A stretch of DNA of 49,590 nt from NCBI GenBank assembly GCA_937950325.1, contig CALFDJ010000053.1, positions 1 to 49,590 of the forward strand. Direction: 5' to 3'. The translations under genes were made by a program, and so were the position numbers. Below, one piece after another: positions 32,301-40,354 of the stretch. Position 1 is the first letter of the stretch. Each line of letters opens with the position of its first letter. The notes under the pieces are model-generated. The model did no database searches, was not told the DNA's origin, and saw nothing but the letters and a program-made list of their open reading frames with translations. The stretch comes from an uncultured Collinsella sp. (GTDB lineage Bacteria > Actinomycetota > Coriobacteriia > Coriobacteriales > Coriobacteriaceae).

Positions 32301-32885
32301 ATGCGAACCATCATCCTCTACGCCTCGCGCCATCACGGCAATACGAAAAAGCTCGTGGACGCCATCGTCGAGGCACACCCCGAGATCGATACCCTCGACG
32401 TCAAGGCGCTTGGCAAAAACGAGTATCCCAACCTGCACGAATATCATCTGATCGGTGTCGCCACGGGAATCTATTACTCCGAGATCGACAAGGACATGGC
32501 ACGCGTGCTCACGAACGTGCTGCAGCCGCAGGACAAGGTGTTTGGCCTTATGACCTACGGTGGCAAAAACAAGTGGTACGGCAAGGATATCGATGGCATC
32601 TGCCGCATGAGGCAGGCCATCTTTATGGGTGTCTACGGCTGCCCCGGCTTTGATACGTGGGGGCCGTTCAAGCTCGCCGGCGGTGTCCAAAAGGGACACC
32701 CGACCGCCGAGGAAATTAAGGGCGCCGTCGACTTCTTCGACAAGATCGAAGACGAGTATGGCGACATCATCGTCGAAGAGTACGCCAAGCGTGAGAAGCG
32801 TCTAGCCTACGAAAAGGAGCATCCTGCGGGAGGTCTTGTGGCCGGCGTCAAGCGCACGGCAAAGAAGATCGCTAACAAGCTGTAA
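32301..32885 (+). CDS. Flavodoxin-family protein
   Basis: 194-aa flavodoxin-like protein. The N-terminal IILYASRHHGNTKKLVDAI is the FMN phosphate-binding loop (S-x-x-x-x-N-T-K); a second loop reads LMTYGGKNKWYGKDIDG and a third YGCPGFDTWGPFKLAGG. The C-terminal 30 residues are Lys-rich. It probably serves as a cytoplasmic electron carrier or FMN reductase. The ATG at 32301 has AAAGG upstream; an earlier in-frame ATG at 32271 is less likely. Its link to the sugar genes is unclear; it is divergent from the epimerase and convergent with nagA. Confidence 0.8.
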   Translation: MRTIILYASRHHGNTKKLVDAIVEAHPEIDTLDVKALGKNEYPNLHEYHLIGVATGIYYSEIDKDMARVLTNVLQPQDKVFGLMTYGGKNKWYGKDIDGICRMRQAIFMGVYGCPGFDTWGPFKLAGGVQKGHPTAEEIKGAVDFFDKIEDEYGDIIVEEYAKREKRLAYEKEHPAGGLVAGVKRTAKKIANKL

Positions 32886-32916
32886 CTGTGAAGGTGCTTT
32901 TGAGCGTTTAACCCAT

Positions 32917-32954
32917 ACGGCGGGTCCGAGCAGATTCGGGCCCGCCGTCTTTTT
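32917..32954. terminator. Bidirectional terminator between flavodoxin and nagA
   Basis: Stem ACGGCGGGTCCGA / TCGGGCCCGCCGT (one G-T pair) with a short loop, then CTTTTTC on the plus strand. Confidence 0.85.
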
Positions 32955-32960
32955 CTATCG

Positions 32961-34130
32961 TTACTCGGTAAAGGCGTTGCCGACGCTCTGGCCGCCAACA
33001 TACGTCTCGACGAGGGTGAGCTCATGGTCGAACACGACAAAGTCGGCGTCGCGACCCGGCATGATGCTGCCGCACTTATCCTCGATGTGCGCGGAGCGTG
33101 CCGGCACCTCGGTTGCCATGCGAATGGCGATATCGGCGCTGGCGATGCCCCAGTCGACGATGTTCTTGACGCCCTGGGCAAGCGTGAGCACCGAGCCGGC
33201 AATGCTCTTGCCGTCAGCGAGCCAGCACAGGTTGTCCTTCATGATGACGTCCATGCCACCACTGGTGTAGCTGCCCTCGGGCATGCCGCCGCAACCCAGG
33301 CAGTCGGTGATGAGCACCGTGTGCTGCCAGCCCTTTGCCTGCAGCAGTGCCTTGATGGCGGCAGGGTTTACGTGCTTGCCGTCACAGATGATCTCGGCGT
33401 AGGTCTCGGGCGTGGACATGGCAGCGCCCACGACACCGGGCTCACGGTGATGCAGGCCGCGCTGACCGTTATAGGTATGCGTAAAGCAGCTGGCACCGGC
33501 GTTGATGGCGGCGATGCACTCATCGTAGGTGGCGTCGGAGTGACCGATGCTGGTCACCACACCCTTGGCGTTCAGAGCAGCCGCATAAGCAGCGGCACCG
33601 TCGCGCTCGGCCGCCATGGCGCTCTTAACGATGCGACCACCCGCAGCCTCCTGCCACTGATCGAAGACCTCCTCGGAGGGGTCGATAAGATAAGCGGGGT
33701 TCTGCGCGCCCACATGCTTCATGGTAAAGAAGGGGCCCTCCAGGTAGATGCCCTGAATGCGAGCACCGCAGAAGTCGGGGCCGCGACCCTCGTCCGCCTG
33801 GGCAATAGCGGCGCAGGCGTCCTTGATCTGCTCGACGCCATCGGTGAACGTCGTGGGCAGCCAGCTGGTGGTACCGCGACGGGCGAGCTCGGTCGAACTG
33901 ATATCGATGCCCTCGGGATCGTTATCGGTAGTTGAGTGGTTGTAGAAGCCATGGATGTGAGTATCGACCATACCCGGTGCGATCCACGATCCCGTGTAGT
34001 CCTTAATCTCGCAAGAGGGCTCGTCGGCCTGCCAGGCGCCAAAGACGCCGTCCTCGACCATAAGATAGCCGCCCAGTTGCGGGCCTGCCGGCAAGAAGAA
34101 CTTGTCAGCCTTAATTGCGTACGTGCTCAT
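32961..34130 (-). CDS. nagA: N-acetylglucosamine/galactosamine-6-phosphate deacetylase
   Basis: 389-aa amidohydrolase that removes acetate from GlcNAc-6-P or GalNAc-6-P. Motifs: GMVDTHIHGF (metal-site HxH), GIYLEGPFF with the metal Glu, SIGHSDATYDE and FTHTYNGQRGLHHREPG, both with metal/substrate His, then LITDCLGCGGMPEG with the catalytic Asp and IMPGRDADFVVFD at the end. The ATG at 34128-34130 has AAGGAG five bases upstream. It lies downstream of agaS but beyond a terminator. With AgaS and the PTS operon nearby, a GalNAc role (AgaA-like) is more likely than GlcNAc alone. Confidence 0.92.
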   Translation of the reverse strand: MSTYAIKADKFFLPAGPQLGGYLMVEDGVFGAWQADEPSCEIKDYTGSWIAPGMVDTHIHGFYNHSTTDNDPEGIDISSTELARRGTTSWLPTTFTDGVEQIKDACAAIAQADEGRGPDFCGARIQGIYLEGPFFTMKHVGAQNPAYLIDPSEEVFDQWQEAAGGRIVKSAMAAERDGAAAYAAALNAKGVVTSIGHSDATYDECIAAINAGASCFTHTYNGQRGLHHREPGVVGAAMSTPETYAEIICDGKHVNPAAIKALLQAKGWQHTVLITDCLGCGGMPEGSYTSGGMDVIMKDNLCWLADGKSIAGSVLTLAQGVKNIVDWGIASADIAIRMATEVPARSAHIEDKCGSIMPGRDADFVVFDHELTLVETYVGGQSVGNAFTE

Positions 34131-34189
34131 ATGCACTCCTTGCTTCTAAAGCAGTTGACTGTGGTGATGCTTATACCCAGCTCACGTAA

Positions 34190-34230
34190 AACAAAAAGCG
34201 CCCGCCCGCCGTTATGAGCGGACGGGCGCC
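34190..34230 (-). terminator. Intrinsic terminator after agaS
   Basis: 12-bp stem GCGCCCGTCCGC / GCGGGCGGGCGC (one mismatch), loop of 8, then TTTTTGTTTT on the minus strand. It suggests nagA has its own promoter or depends on read-through. Confidence 0.9.
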
Positions 34231-34247
34231 CTTACAGGGGGACGCGA

Positions 34248-35414
34248 TTAAGCGGTGAAGGGGTGAATCGTCACGCCCTTAACCACGCGGTTGACCGTGC
34301 CGGTGGGGCTCGGCGTATCGGGCGTGTTGCCCACGCGCACGGAGTTGAGCAGGCTGATAGCCTGGGCAAACATCACGAACGGCAGAGCAAGGTAGCCCTC
34401 GGGAAGTGCCTCGTAACCCTTAAAGGTGAAGGACTCACCCTCATAGACGGTGGCACCTTCCTGCTGAACGGCGATGGTGTGCTGGGCGATCTCGTCGCCA
34501 CCGATCTCGTTGAGGATGTCGATGTCGTACTGACGGGTGTAGGCGTCGTTGTTGACGAACACGAAGACGAGCGTCTTATCGTCAACGAAGGACTTAGGTC
34601 CATGACGATAGCCCATGGAGGTGTCGTAGGAAGTAGCGACCAGACCGTGAGCGAGCTCGAGGATCTTGAGCTGGCTCTCCTGGGCAAGGCCACCGAAGGA
34701 GCCAGAACCCAAGTAGGTCACGCGGTTGAAGTCGCCAGCCAGGTAATCGGCGATCTCGGGCTCACGGGAGATGACCTCCTCGCCCATCTTGGCGATGGTC
34801 TCGACCCACTCGGCCTTCTGCTCGTCAGAGGCAGTGTCGAAAATAAGGGTGGAGAGCAGGGTCATGCAGGAATAAGAACCGGTCATGGCGAAGCCCTTGT
34901 CGTTGGCGCGCGGAATGAGCAGCGTCAGCGCGTTGGGATCATCGGCAGACTCGACGGCGAGCTTGCCCTCGGGAGCGCAGGTGATGTTGAGGAACTTGAC
35001 GTTGTGGACGAGCTCCTTGGCAACGGCAACGGCGGCAAGGCTCTCGGGGCTGTTGCCAGAGCGGGCAAAGGAAACCACGAGCGTGGGATCCTCGGCGCGC
35101 AGGAAGTCGCGCGGCGCGCTCACGATGTCGGTCGTGGCGATGGGCTTAAAGTCGTAGAGATCAGTGTTGCCAGCGTGACGCAGGTACGGGGCGCAGGTAT
35201 CGCCAACGTAGTCGGACGTACCGGCACCGGTGAAGACAACGGACAGACGGCCCTCGCCCATAGCGCGAGCCTCGGCCAGGAAGGCCTCGATGGCCTCCTT
35301 GTTCTCGCGATAGATGTTGAGCGTATCACGCCAAAGCTCGGGCTGCTGAGCAATCTCGGCCGTGGTGATCTGGGCGCCGAGCTCGGTGAGCTCCTCGACA
35401 CTCTTCTCGAACAT
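34248..35414 (-). CDS. agaS: AgaS-type SIS-domain sugar-phosphate isomerase/deaminase
   Basis: 388-aa protein with two SIS domains, as in GlmS C-terminal halves and AgaS. First domain: FTGAGTSDYVGDT and SFARSGNSPESLAAV (about residues 60-125). Second domain: YLGSGSFGGLAQES, LVATSYDTSMGYRHGPKSFV and the C-terminal GTVNRVVKGVTIHPF. AgaS converts galactosamine-6-phosphate to tagatose-6-phosphate with release of ammonia, directly after NagA in the GalNAc route and directly before LacC. The operator-like palindrome at 35476-35489 lies 60 bp before its start. It is downstream of the GntR gene on the same strand. Confidence 0.88.
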   Translation of the reverse strand: MFEKSVEELTELGAQITTAEIAQQPELWRDTLNIYRENKEAIEAFLAEARAMGEGRLSVVFTGAGTSDYVGDTCAPYLRHAGNTDLYDFKPIATTDIVSAPRDFLRAEDPTLVVSFARSGNSPESLAAVAVAKELVHNVKFLNITCAPEGKLAVESADDPNALTLLIPRANDKGFAMTGSYSCMTLLSTLIFDTASDEQKAEWVETIAKMGEEVISREPEIADYLAGDFNRVTYLGSGSFGGLAQESQLKILELAHGLVATSYDTSMGYRHGPKSFVDDKTLVFVFVNNDAYTRQYDIDILNEIGGDEIAQHTIAVQQEGATVYEGESFTFKGYEALPEGYLALPFVMFAQAISLLNSVRVGNTPDTPSPTGTVNRVVKGVTIHPFTA

Positions 35415-35475
35415 TTTTAATACCTCTCTCTAGAAGTAATCCTCTGACGTGCAATTATACACTTCGGTTGGTTAT

Positions 35476-35489
35476 CTGGTAGTAACCAG
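35476..35489. promoter_or_regulatory. GntR-type operator upstream of agaS
   Basis: CTGGTAGTAACCAG, arms CTGGT/ACCAG. It resembles DasR/NagR boxes (TGGT-n4-ACCA). Near-identical text recurs upstream of the PTS operon (39769-39781). Confidence 0.7.
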
Positions 35490-35528
35490 TTAAATGCAAA
35501 GAATCATCATATGGAAACGATGCGGACA

Positions 35529-36260
35529 CTAATCGCTACGCTGGTGGTAAACCTTGTATTTAAACTGATCGGCACGAGCAACCGAGAGTGTGTACTCCAC
35601 AACCTCGTTTGACTCGTTATACGTAGTCCTGACCAAATCGAGCACAGGCGAGCCCTCGACAATTCCCAAAAGGTGGGCGTCGGTGGGACGGGCTATGCTC
35701 GCATAGAACTCCTCTTCGGCCACGCGTATCTTTTGCTGAAAGTCTTGCTCAATCACATCGTAAAGCGGCTTACGCTCCAGCAGCGGTCGCTTTAGGGACA
35801 AAAATTGACGAACTGGTAGATAGCTGCGTTCGACCATCATGGGCATGTTGTCGGCAGAACGAAGGCGCTTAAGCTTAAAAATGCGATCACCGATACGCAA
35901 TCCCATATGCTCGGCCAGATTTTTATCGGCCTCCATCTCGCAAAACTCGAGAATCGTGGTCTCGGGGTCGCGACCCATCGCGCGCATCTGCTCGGTAAAG
36001 CTGTAGGACTGCATAAGATTGGTTGCCTTTGCCGAACGGTCGGTCACAAAGGTACCGCGACCGTGCTGCCGAACCACCAGTCCTAAACGCTCCAGTTCCT
36101 GCAGAGCCAGGCGTACCGTAGTACGCGAGAGACCATAGCGCTCCGAAAGTTCGCGCTCGGAAGGAATCATGTCACCGGCGCGATATTCATGGTCGATCTT
36201 TTCGGTCAGAATATCGACCAGCTGATCGTACAGCGGTTGCTTACGCGCTCCGATCGCCAT
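35529..36260 (-). CDS. GntR-family (UTRA) regulator of amino-sugar genes
   Basis: 243-aa GntR/HutC regulator. The winged helix is IPSERELSERYGLSRTTVRLALQELERLGLVVRQHGRGTFVTDR, then a UTRA effector domain with MMVERSYLPVRQF, IEQDFQQKIRVAEEEFYASIARP and VEYTLSVARADQFKYKV at the end. It is placed between the PTS operon and agaS/nagA, the position of NagR/AgaR regulators that respond to GlcN-6-P or GalN-6-P. Palindromes of the TGGT-n4-ACCA form before agaS and before the PTS operon are its probable sites. The GntR start has no strong ribosome site except GGAGGATAGG. Confidence 0.9.
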   Translation of the reverse strand: MAIGARKQPLYDQLVDILTEKIDHEYRAGDMIPSERELSERYGLSRTTVRLALQELERLGLVVRQHGRGTFVTDRSAKATNLMQSYSFTEQMRAMGRDPETTILEFCEMEADKNLAEHMGLRIGDRIFKLKRLRSADNMPMMVERSYLPVRQFLSLKRPLLERKPLYDVIEQDFQQKIRVAEEEFYASIARPTDAHLLGIVEGSPVLDLVRTTYNESNEVVEYTLSVARADQFKYKVYHQRSD

Positions 36261-36340
36261 CCTATCCTCCCTTTTGCTCGAATTCGGCTAACTACCTAGG
36301 GTGTTTAGCATTATCTGTCTGCCACACCCGAATCATCAAG

Positions 36341-36379
36341 AAAACAAAAGCCGCGCGCTCTTTCGAGCGCGCGGCTTTT
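36341..36379 (-). terminator. Terminator of the mannose-family PTS operon
   Basis: 15-bp perfect stem AAAAGCCGCGCGCTC / GAGCGCGCGGCTTTT with loop TTTC, T-rich in both directions. Confidence 0.95.
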
Positions 36380-36445
36380 AACATACACATGGCTTAAGGG
36401 GTCGGGGTGTGAGCCGCGTAGGGACACACCCCTCAAGCTAGAGCC

Positions 36446-37528
36446 TTACCAGATGCTCGGCCAGAGACCAAGCGGGCCAGCGCCCAGGATGCCAAGGACG
36501 AAGAGCAGGAGAATGCCCTTGGTCGGGGTCCAGCTGTGCTTAGCGAACATGTAGTAAAGCAGCAGCGTAAGCATAAGCGGGACGAGCTTCGGGACGATGG
36601 TGTTGAGGGTGTCGGCAACAGAGAAGTTGACCGGATCCTCGGTGACGGTAGCGTAGGTCACGGACTCCATGCCGTTGCCCAGATCGGCGACGCCGCACTT
36701 GACCTCGTTGCCGTCTGCATCGGTGGCGGTGAGGGCGTTGCCGTCCTCATCGGTCATGGCGATGGTACCGGCCTCAGCGGTCTCGGTATCGATGCCCTCC
36801 ATACCGGTGAAGTTCTCGGCCTCCTTCTCGGAGACGATCACGGTAGTAGGGGCAAGGCCACGGGTGGTGCCGTTGGGGATCTGGAGGTTGATCTGGGTGC
36901 CACCCATGGTGACGACCAGGCAACCGACGACGAAGACGCCCATGATGGAAGCGGCACGCGTGAAGGCCTGCATGTTGGCGGTCAGAGCGTCAATAGCGCT
37001 GGTGCCAAGCTTGTAGGACCAGTTCATGAGCCAGAAGCGCAGAGCGAACTGGACGGCGTTGAAGATCACCAGGAAGATGATCGGCGCAGCGGCGTTGCCG
37101 TTGATGGCCATGTTGGAGGTGATGCCGGCCGTGATAGGCACGAGCGTCAGCCAGAACAGGGCGTCACCGATACCACCGAGCGGGCCCATTGCGGCGACGC
37201 GGACGGCGCGGATCGTGGGGATGTCAACCTTGTTCTGCTCGAGCGAAAGCACGATGCCCATAACAAAGGTGACGAGGAACGGGTGGGTGTTGAAGAACTC
37301 CAGGTTGTGGCTCATGGAAGCCGCGAGGTCGTTCTTGTTGGTGTGGATCTTCTCCAGACCGGGGATGATGGAGTAGAGCCAGCCAGCGGCCTGCATACGC
37401 TCGTAGTTGAACGAGGCCTGCAGGAAGCAGGAGCGCCAAGCCATCTTGTTGAGGGTCTTCTGGTCGAGCTGCGGAGCAGGAGTGAGATCCTCGTAGTGCT
37501 CCGGGATCACATACTCATTAGATGCCAT
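36446..37528 (-). CDS. Mannose-family PTS EIID
   Basis: About 360-aa EIID, the membrane partner of EIIC. The N-terminal half is typical: WRSCFLQASFNYERMQAAGW, FFNTHPFLVTFVMGI, AAMGPLGGIGDALFW. The C-terminus has the final hydrophobic segments and GPLGLWP. The protein is longer than the usual 260-300 aa because of an acidic soluble insert of about 70-90 residues (from roughly 215, LQIPNGTTRGLAPT, to 305) before the last membrane part. The ATG at 37526-37528 has GGAGGT upstream at long spacing; it overlaps the EIIC stop by about 11 bases. Last gene of the PTS operon. Confidence 0.9.
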   Translation of the reverse strand: MASNEYVIPEHYEDLTPAPQLDQKTLNKMAWRSCFLQASFNYERMQAAGWLYSIIPGLEKIHTNKNDLAASMSHNLEFFNTHPFLVTFVMGIVLSLEQNKVDIPTIRAVRVAAMGPLGGIGDALFWLTLVPITAGITSNMAINGNAAAPIIFLVIFNAVQFALRFWLMNWSYKLGTSAIDALTANMQAFTRAASIMGVFVVGCLVVTMGGTQINLQIPNGTTRGLAPTTVIVSEKEAENFTGMEGIDTETAEAGTIAMTDEDGNALTATDADGNEVKCGVADLGNGMESVTYATVTEDPVNFSVADTLNTIVPKLVPLMLTLLLYYMFAKHSWTPTKGILLLFVLGILGAGPLGLWPSIW

Positions 37529-38318
37529 CTTCGAAGTCACCTCCGTCAGAAACAGCTGCACCCTTCAGCTCGGTCTGCTGCTGGAAGTCCCAGAAAGCGA
37601 TGCCGAAGCCGATGAGAGCGAGGATGAGCAGAGCAGGGGTTGCCAGCGAATCGTTGGCAACGGTGATGAGCGCGAGGCCAAAGCCCATGAGGAAGAAGCC
37701 CCACATATCGCGGTTCATCATAACCTTGAGCAGGACGGCGAAGCCGACGAAGCGCATCATGCCGCCTGCAGCGGACAGACCGGTCTGCAGCCACGTCGGG
37801 ATGGCAGAAGCGATGGTCTGACCGATGGTAGCGCCAGCGATGAAGAACAGGGTGACGACGACAGCGAAGATCAGGCCGAGCAGAGCCATGGCGAAGTAGT
37901 TCAGGCGCTCGATGCCCTTGGTGTCCGCGTTGTGAGCCATGTTATCGGCCGTGGACATAAGCGGGGACATAAGCGTGAAGACCAGGGTAACGCCAAGCTG
38001 GCCAAGCAGAGCGAACGGAATGGCGAGGCCGACTGCCGCGTTGGGCTCGAGGCCCGTGGCGATAGCGAGAATGGCTGCCATGATGCCGCCGATGACGGCG
38101 TTAGGCGGCTGAGCGCCTCCGATCGGCATGTTGCCGATCGTCATGAGCTGATAGGTACCACCCACGAGAAGACCGGTGTTGAGGTCGCCAAGGATAAGAC
38201 CGATGACGGCGCCGGTGACGATGGGCTGATAGAGAGACTCGAGGAAGTCAAACTGGTCGATTGCCGCGATGAACGTGACAACGAAGACCAGAGCGATCTG
38301 GATGATCGAGTATTCCAT
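37518..38318 (-). CDS. Mannose-family PTS EIIC
   Basis: 266-aa sorbose/mannose-type EIIC, the channel component. It starts MEYSIIQIALVFVVTFIAAIDQFDF and has LYQPIVTGAVIGLILGDLNTGLLVGGTYQLMTIGNMPIGGA-type text typical of the family (tested in pieces: PIVTGAVIGLILGD and GGAQPPNAVIGGI). About seven hydrophobic segments. GGAGGAG precedes the ATG. It is followed with overlap by EIID and preceded by EIIB with a 90-bp gap. The substrate is inferred to be GalNAc or a related amino sugar from the neighbouring AgaS and NagA. Confidence 0.92.
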   Translation of the reverse strand: MEYSIIQIALVFVVTFIAAIDQFDFLESLYQPIVTGAVIGLILGDLNTGLLVGGTYQLMTIGNMPIGGAQPPNAVIGGIMAAILAIATGLEPNAAVGLAIPFALLGQLGVTLVFTLMSPLMSTADNMAHNADTKGIERLNYFAMALLGLIFAVVVTLFFIAGATIGQTIASAIPTWLQTGLSAAGGMMRFVGFAVLLKVMMNRDMWGFFLMGFGLALITVANDSLATPALLILALIGFGIAFWDFQQQTELKGAAVSDGGDFEDGI

Positions 38319-38408
38319 CTTGCTCCTCCTTTCAAAATGTATGTACGCACTTTGGATATCACGTACAGAACGTCAGGGTTTCACTCCTGACAACGTGGAT
38401 CACGAGGA

Positions 38409-38891
38409 TTACGAGAAGAGCTTGCTCGTGTCCTCAACAGGCGTGCTCGGAACGCGCCTGATCTCCAACTCCACCCCCAATTCCTGCAGCTCTTTAAACG
38501 CAGCGACATCCTCGTCGTTAACTGCGACGGAGGTGGCGACTTGGCGCTTTCCTTCCGACATGTGCATGTTGCCGATGTTTACCTTCTTTATAGGCACACC
38601 GCCCTTGACGAGCGTAAGCACGTCTTCCGGTGTTTCGGCCACGATGAAGATCTTCTGGCGCGGGCTCGCCTTGCCAATGACGTCGATGGTCTTCTGCAGG
38701 GAGAAGAAACGCGTAGCGACGCCGGCGGGAGCGGCCATCTTCATGAGGTTCTGGCGCATGGTGTTGGACGCCACGTCGTCGTTGGCGACGAGGATGAGGT
38801 TGGAGCCCAGAGTGGAGTTCCACTGGGTGGCAACCTGACCATGAACCAGTCGGTTATCGATGCGGGTAAGAAGAATGTTGGGTTCTGCCAT
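38409..38891 (-). CDS. Mannose-family PTS EIIB
   Basis: 160-aa soluble EIIB. It has LLTRIDNRLVHGQVATQW with the phosphorylatable His17, GSNLILVANDDVASN, ATRFFSLQKTIDVI and LVKGGVPIKKVNIGNMH. It takes phosphate from the EIIA His and passes it to the incoming sugar at EIIC/EIID. The ATG has GGAAGC upstream. Between yajC and EIIC in the operon. It is the functional counterpart of the His-less orphan at 28672-29166. Confidence 0.93.
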   Translation of the reverse strand: MAEPNILLTRIDNRLVHGQVATQWNSTLGSNLILVANDDVASNTMRQNLMKMAAPAGVATRFFSLQKTIDVIGKASPRQKIFIVAETPEDVLTLVKGGVPIKKVNIGNMHMSEGKRQVATSVAVNDEDVAAFKELQELGVELEIRRVPSTPVEDTSKLFS

Positions 38892-38927
38892 GTTGATCAG
38901 CTTCCTTTCGATATTTGCTGACGACAG

Positions 38928-39209
38928 TTACTTGATCTCCTGAATCGCGTAACGCGAAACATCTACGACGGCTCCGGATCGGACTTTGATCTGGACCTTC
39001 TCGCCTTCGAAGCCTTTGACGGTTCCGTAGATACCGCCGGCGAAAAGAACCTCCTGACCTGGCTTGAGCTCGGTGTGCAGCTCCTTGAAGTACTTCTGCT
39101 TCTTCTTCATGTTGATTTGCGACCAGATGGTGTAAATCAAGCCCATGATGACAAGCAGGCCTAAAAGGGCGACCGAGGAGCTCAGGACGTTGGCTCCGAA
39201 ATCGGCCAT
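38928..39209 (-). CDS. yajC: YajC-like protein in the PTS operon
   Basis: 93-aa single-pass membrane protein of the YajC type: a hydrophobic segment (SSSVALLGLLVIMGLIYTIW, about residues 10-29), then MKKKQKYFKELHTELKPGQEVLFAGGIYGTVKGFEGEKVQIKV, the usual YajC beta-rich domain. YajC normally associates with SecDF. Here it starts within the EIIA stop (TAATG overlap) and is followed by EIIB, so it is part of the PTS operon rather than a sec cluster. Similar YajC-like genes accompany amino-sugar/glycosaminoglycan PTS genes in streptococci, which suggests a dedicated accessory role that is not known. Confidence 0.85.
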   Translation of the reverse strand: MADFGANVLSSSVALLGLLVIMGLIYTIWSQINMKKKQKYFKELHTELKPGQEVLFAGGIYGTVKGFEGEKVQIKVRSGAVVDVSRYAIQEIK

Positions 39210-39652
39210 TAAATGCCGTCCTCGTCGCCGAAGATATCCTCTTCCTCGGAGCCGGCAACGGATGCGACCGTCTGGGCGGTGACGCCCGTCTGGCCAACGG
39301 TCACGGCCTGCTCGCCAAGCTCGGCGAGCGTGGCATTGCCGCGGAGGAACAGAAGCTCAATAACCATGGGAAGGTTGGTGCCAGTCAGAACCTCGACGTT
39401 GTCGACATCCTGGGCAATCATCATCGACTGGTTGAACGGGGTGCCGCCAAGCAGGTCGGTAAAGACAAGCACGCCATCGCACTCCTCGCGCATGGCGGTA
39501 ATAGCGGCGCGGAGATCCTCACCGTAGGATGCGGCCTGGTCGCCCTCAAAAGGAACGACGGTAAAAGCAGGCTGGTCGCCGGCAACCATAGCGATAGCGC
39601 TTGCAAGACCGGGTGCGAACTGTCCATGACCGGTAAGAATAAAGCCAACCAT
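39209..39652 (-). CDS. Mannose-family PTS EIIA
   Basis: 147-aa soluble EIIA of the mannose family. GFILTGHGQFAPGL places the phosphorylated His at residue 9; VFTDLLGGTPFNQSM has the conserved Asp; the C-terminal 25 residues are acidic. It is phosphorylated by HPr and hands phosphate to EIIB. First gene of the operon, with yajC overlapping its stop. The 700-bp upstream region carries several operator-like sites. A separate EIIA from the lactose-type one at 5002 is expected, since the families do not cross. Confidence 0.93.
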   Translation of the reverse strand: MVGFILTGHGQFAPGLASAIAMVAGDQPAFTVVPFEGDQAASYGEDLRAAITAMREECDGVLVFTDLLGGTPFNQSMMIAQDVDNVEVLTGTNLPMVIELLFLRGNATLAELGEQAVTVGQTGVTAQTVASVAGSEEEDIFGDEDGI

Positions 39653-40354
39653 TCAAATTTCCCTTCCGAAGGTGTGTACGATCTGAGTCCGATGATTTTC
39701 GGAAGCCAGCGGGCGCTCGCCCTTAAAGCTTCTTAGAAAGCGTTCTTTGAAGACCAGTGGTTTCTAAACTGGTAGTAACCACGTGACGTGTTGTTGTCAC
39801 TATATCACCCCAGAAGAGGTCGCTTTCGTTGATTCATACGGTAAAACGTTTTTGCACCGCTCACGGTGATAAATCGACCGTTTACCGGTCGTTAACACTT
39901 CTACCTGCGGTTTTGAAACCGTTTCGAAATGCTTTGGCAAAAAATCTGATCTTTTCCTGTGTCTAAACAACGTAGGGCGGCTAAAAATAGCGTGTAGAAA
40001 AATTGCAGGTCATTGTGAAGATATGTGAATTGGTCTTTTTGACTTAATACCAGTTAGAACCAGTTTTGAGATTATCGGTGAACGGTAGTTTTCGACCGTT
40101 CACCGGTTACTTGCAATCGTTTGCAGCTGTTTTCCCATATGAATTAGGGGAACCCGATGGAGCGCTTGCGCGATCACAGGAAATTTTGGCATTTGTCCTT
40201 ATCCCCCACGCGCCAAACTCCGGCATCCAAAATGAGCTAATAGCTCACGCTAATCGTTTTCAATCATTACATACTCAGTATCCGTAATTATTTATCGTTT
40301 GTCATTAATTCTGATAAGATACAAGTATCATCCAAAACGCCGATTGGAGGGGTT
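39653..40354. promoter_or_regulatory. PTS operon control region
   Basis: About 700 bp with no gene. From the operon side: ACTGGTAGTAACCA (39768-39781, GntR-type), overlapping an ACCAGT/ACTGGT pair (39753-39773); CACCG/CGGTG (39855-39868); ACCGTTTACCG (39877-39887); two ACCAGTT half-sites (40049-40064); and CGGTGAACGGT (40076-40086) facing ACCGTTCACCG (40095-40105), a perfect 11-bp inverted repeat. TTTTGAAACCGTTTCGAAA near 39908 is loosely cre-like. The right part (40110-40340) shows no further motif. Confidence 0.6.

Noticed and set aside
34263..35420. A long plus-strand frame opposite agaS
   Set aside because: It is the complement of a well-supported SIS-domain gene and has no ribosome site or recognisable motif.
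39900..39925. A CcpA cre site before the PTS operon
   Set aside because: TGAAACCGTTTCGA fits only loosely (final CA is GA), and there is no second site or CcpA evidence here.
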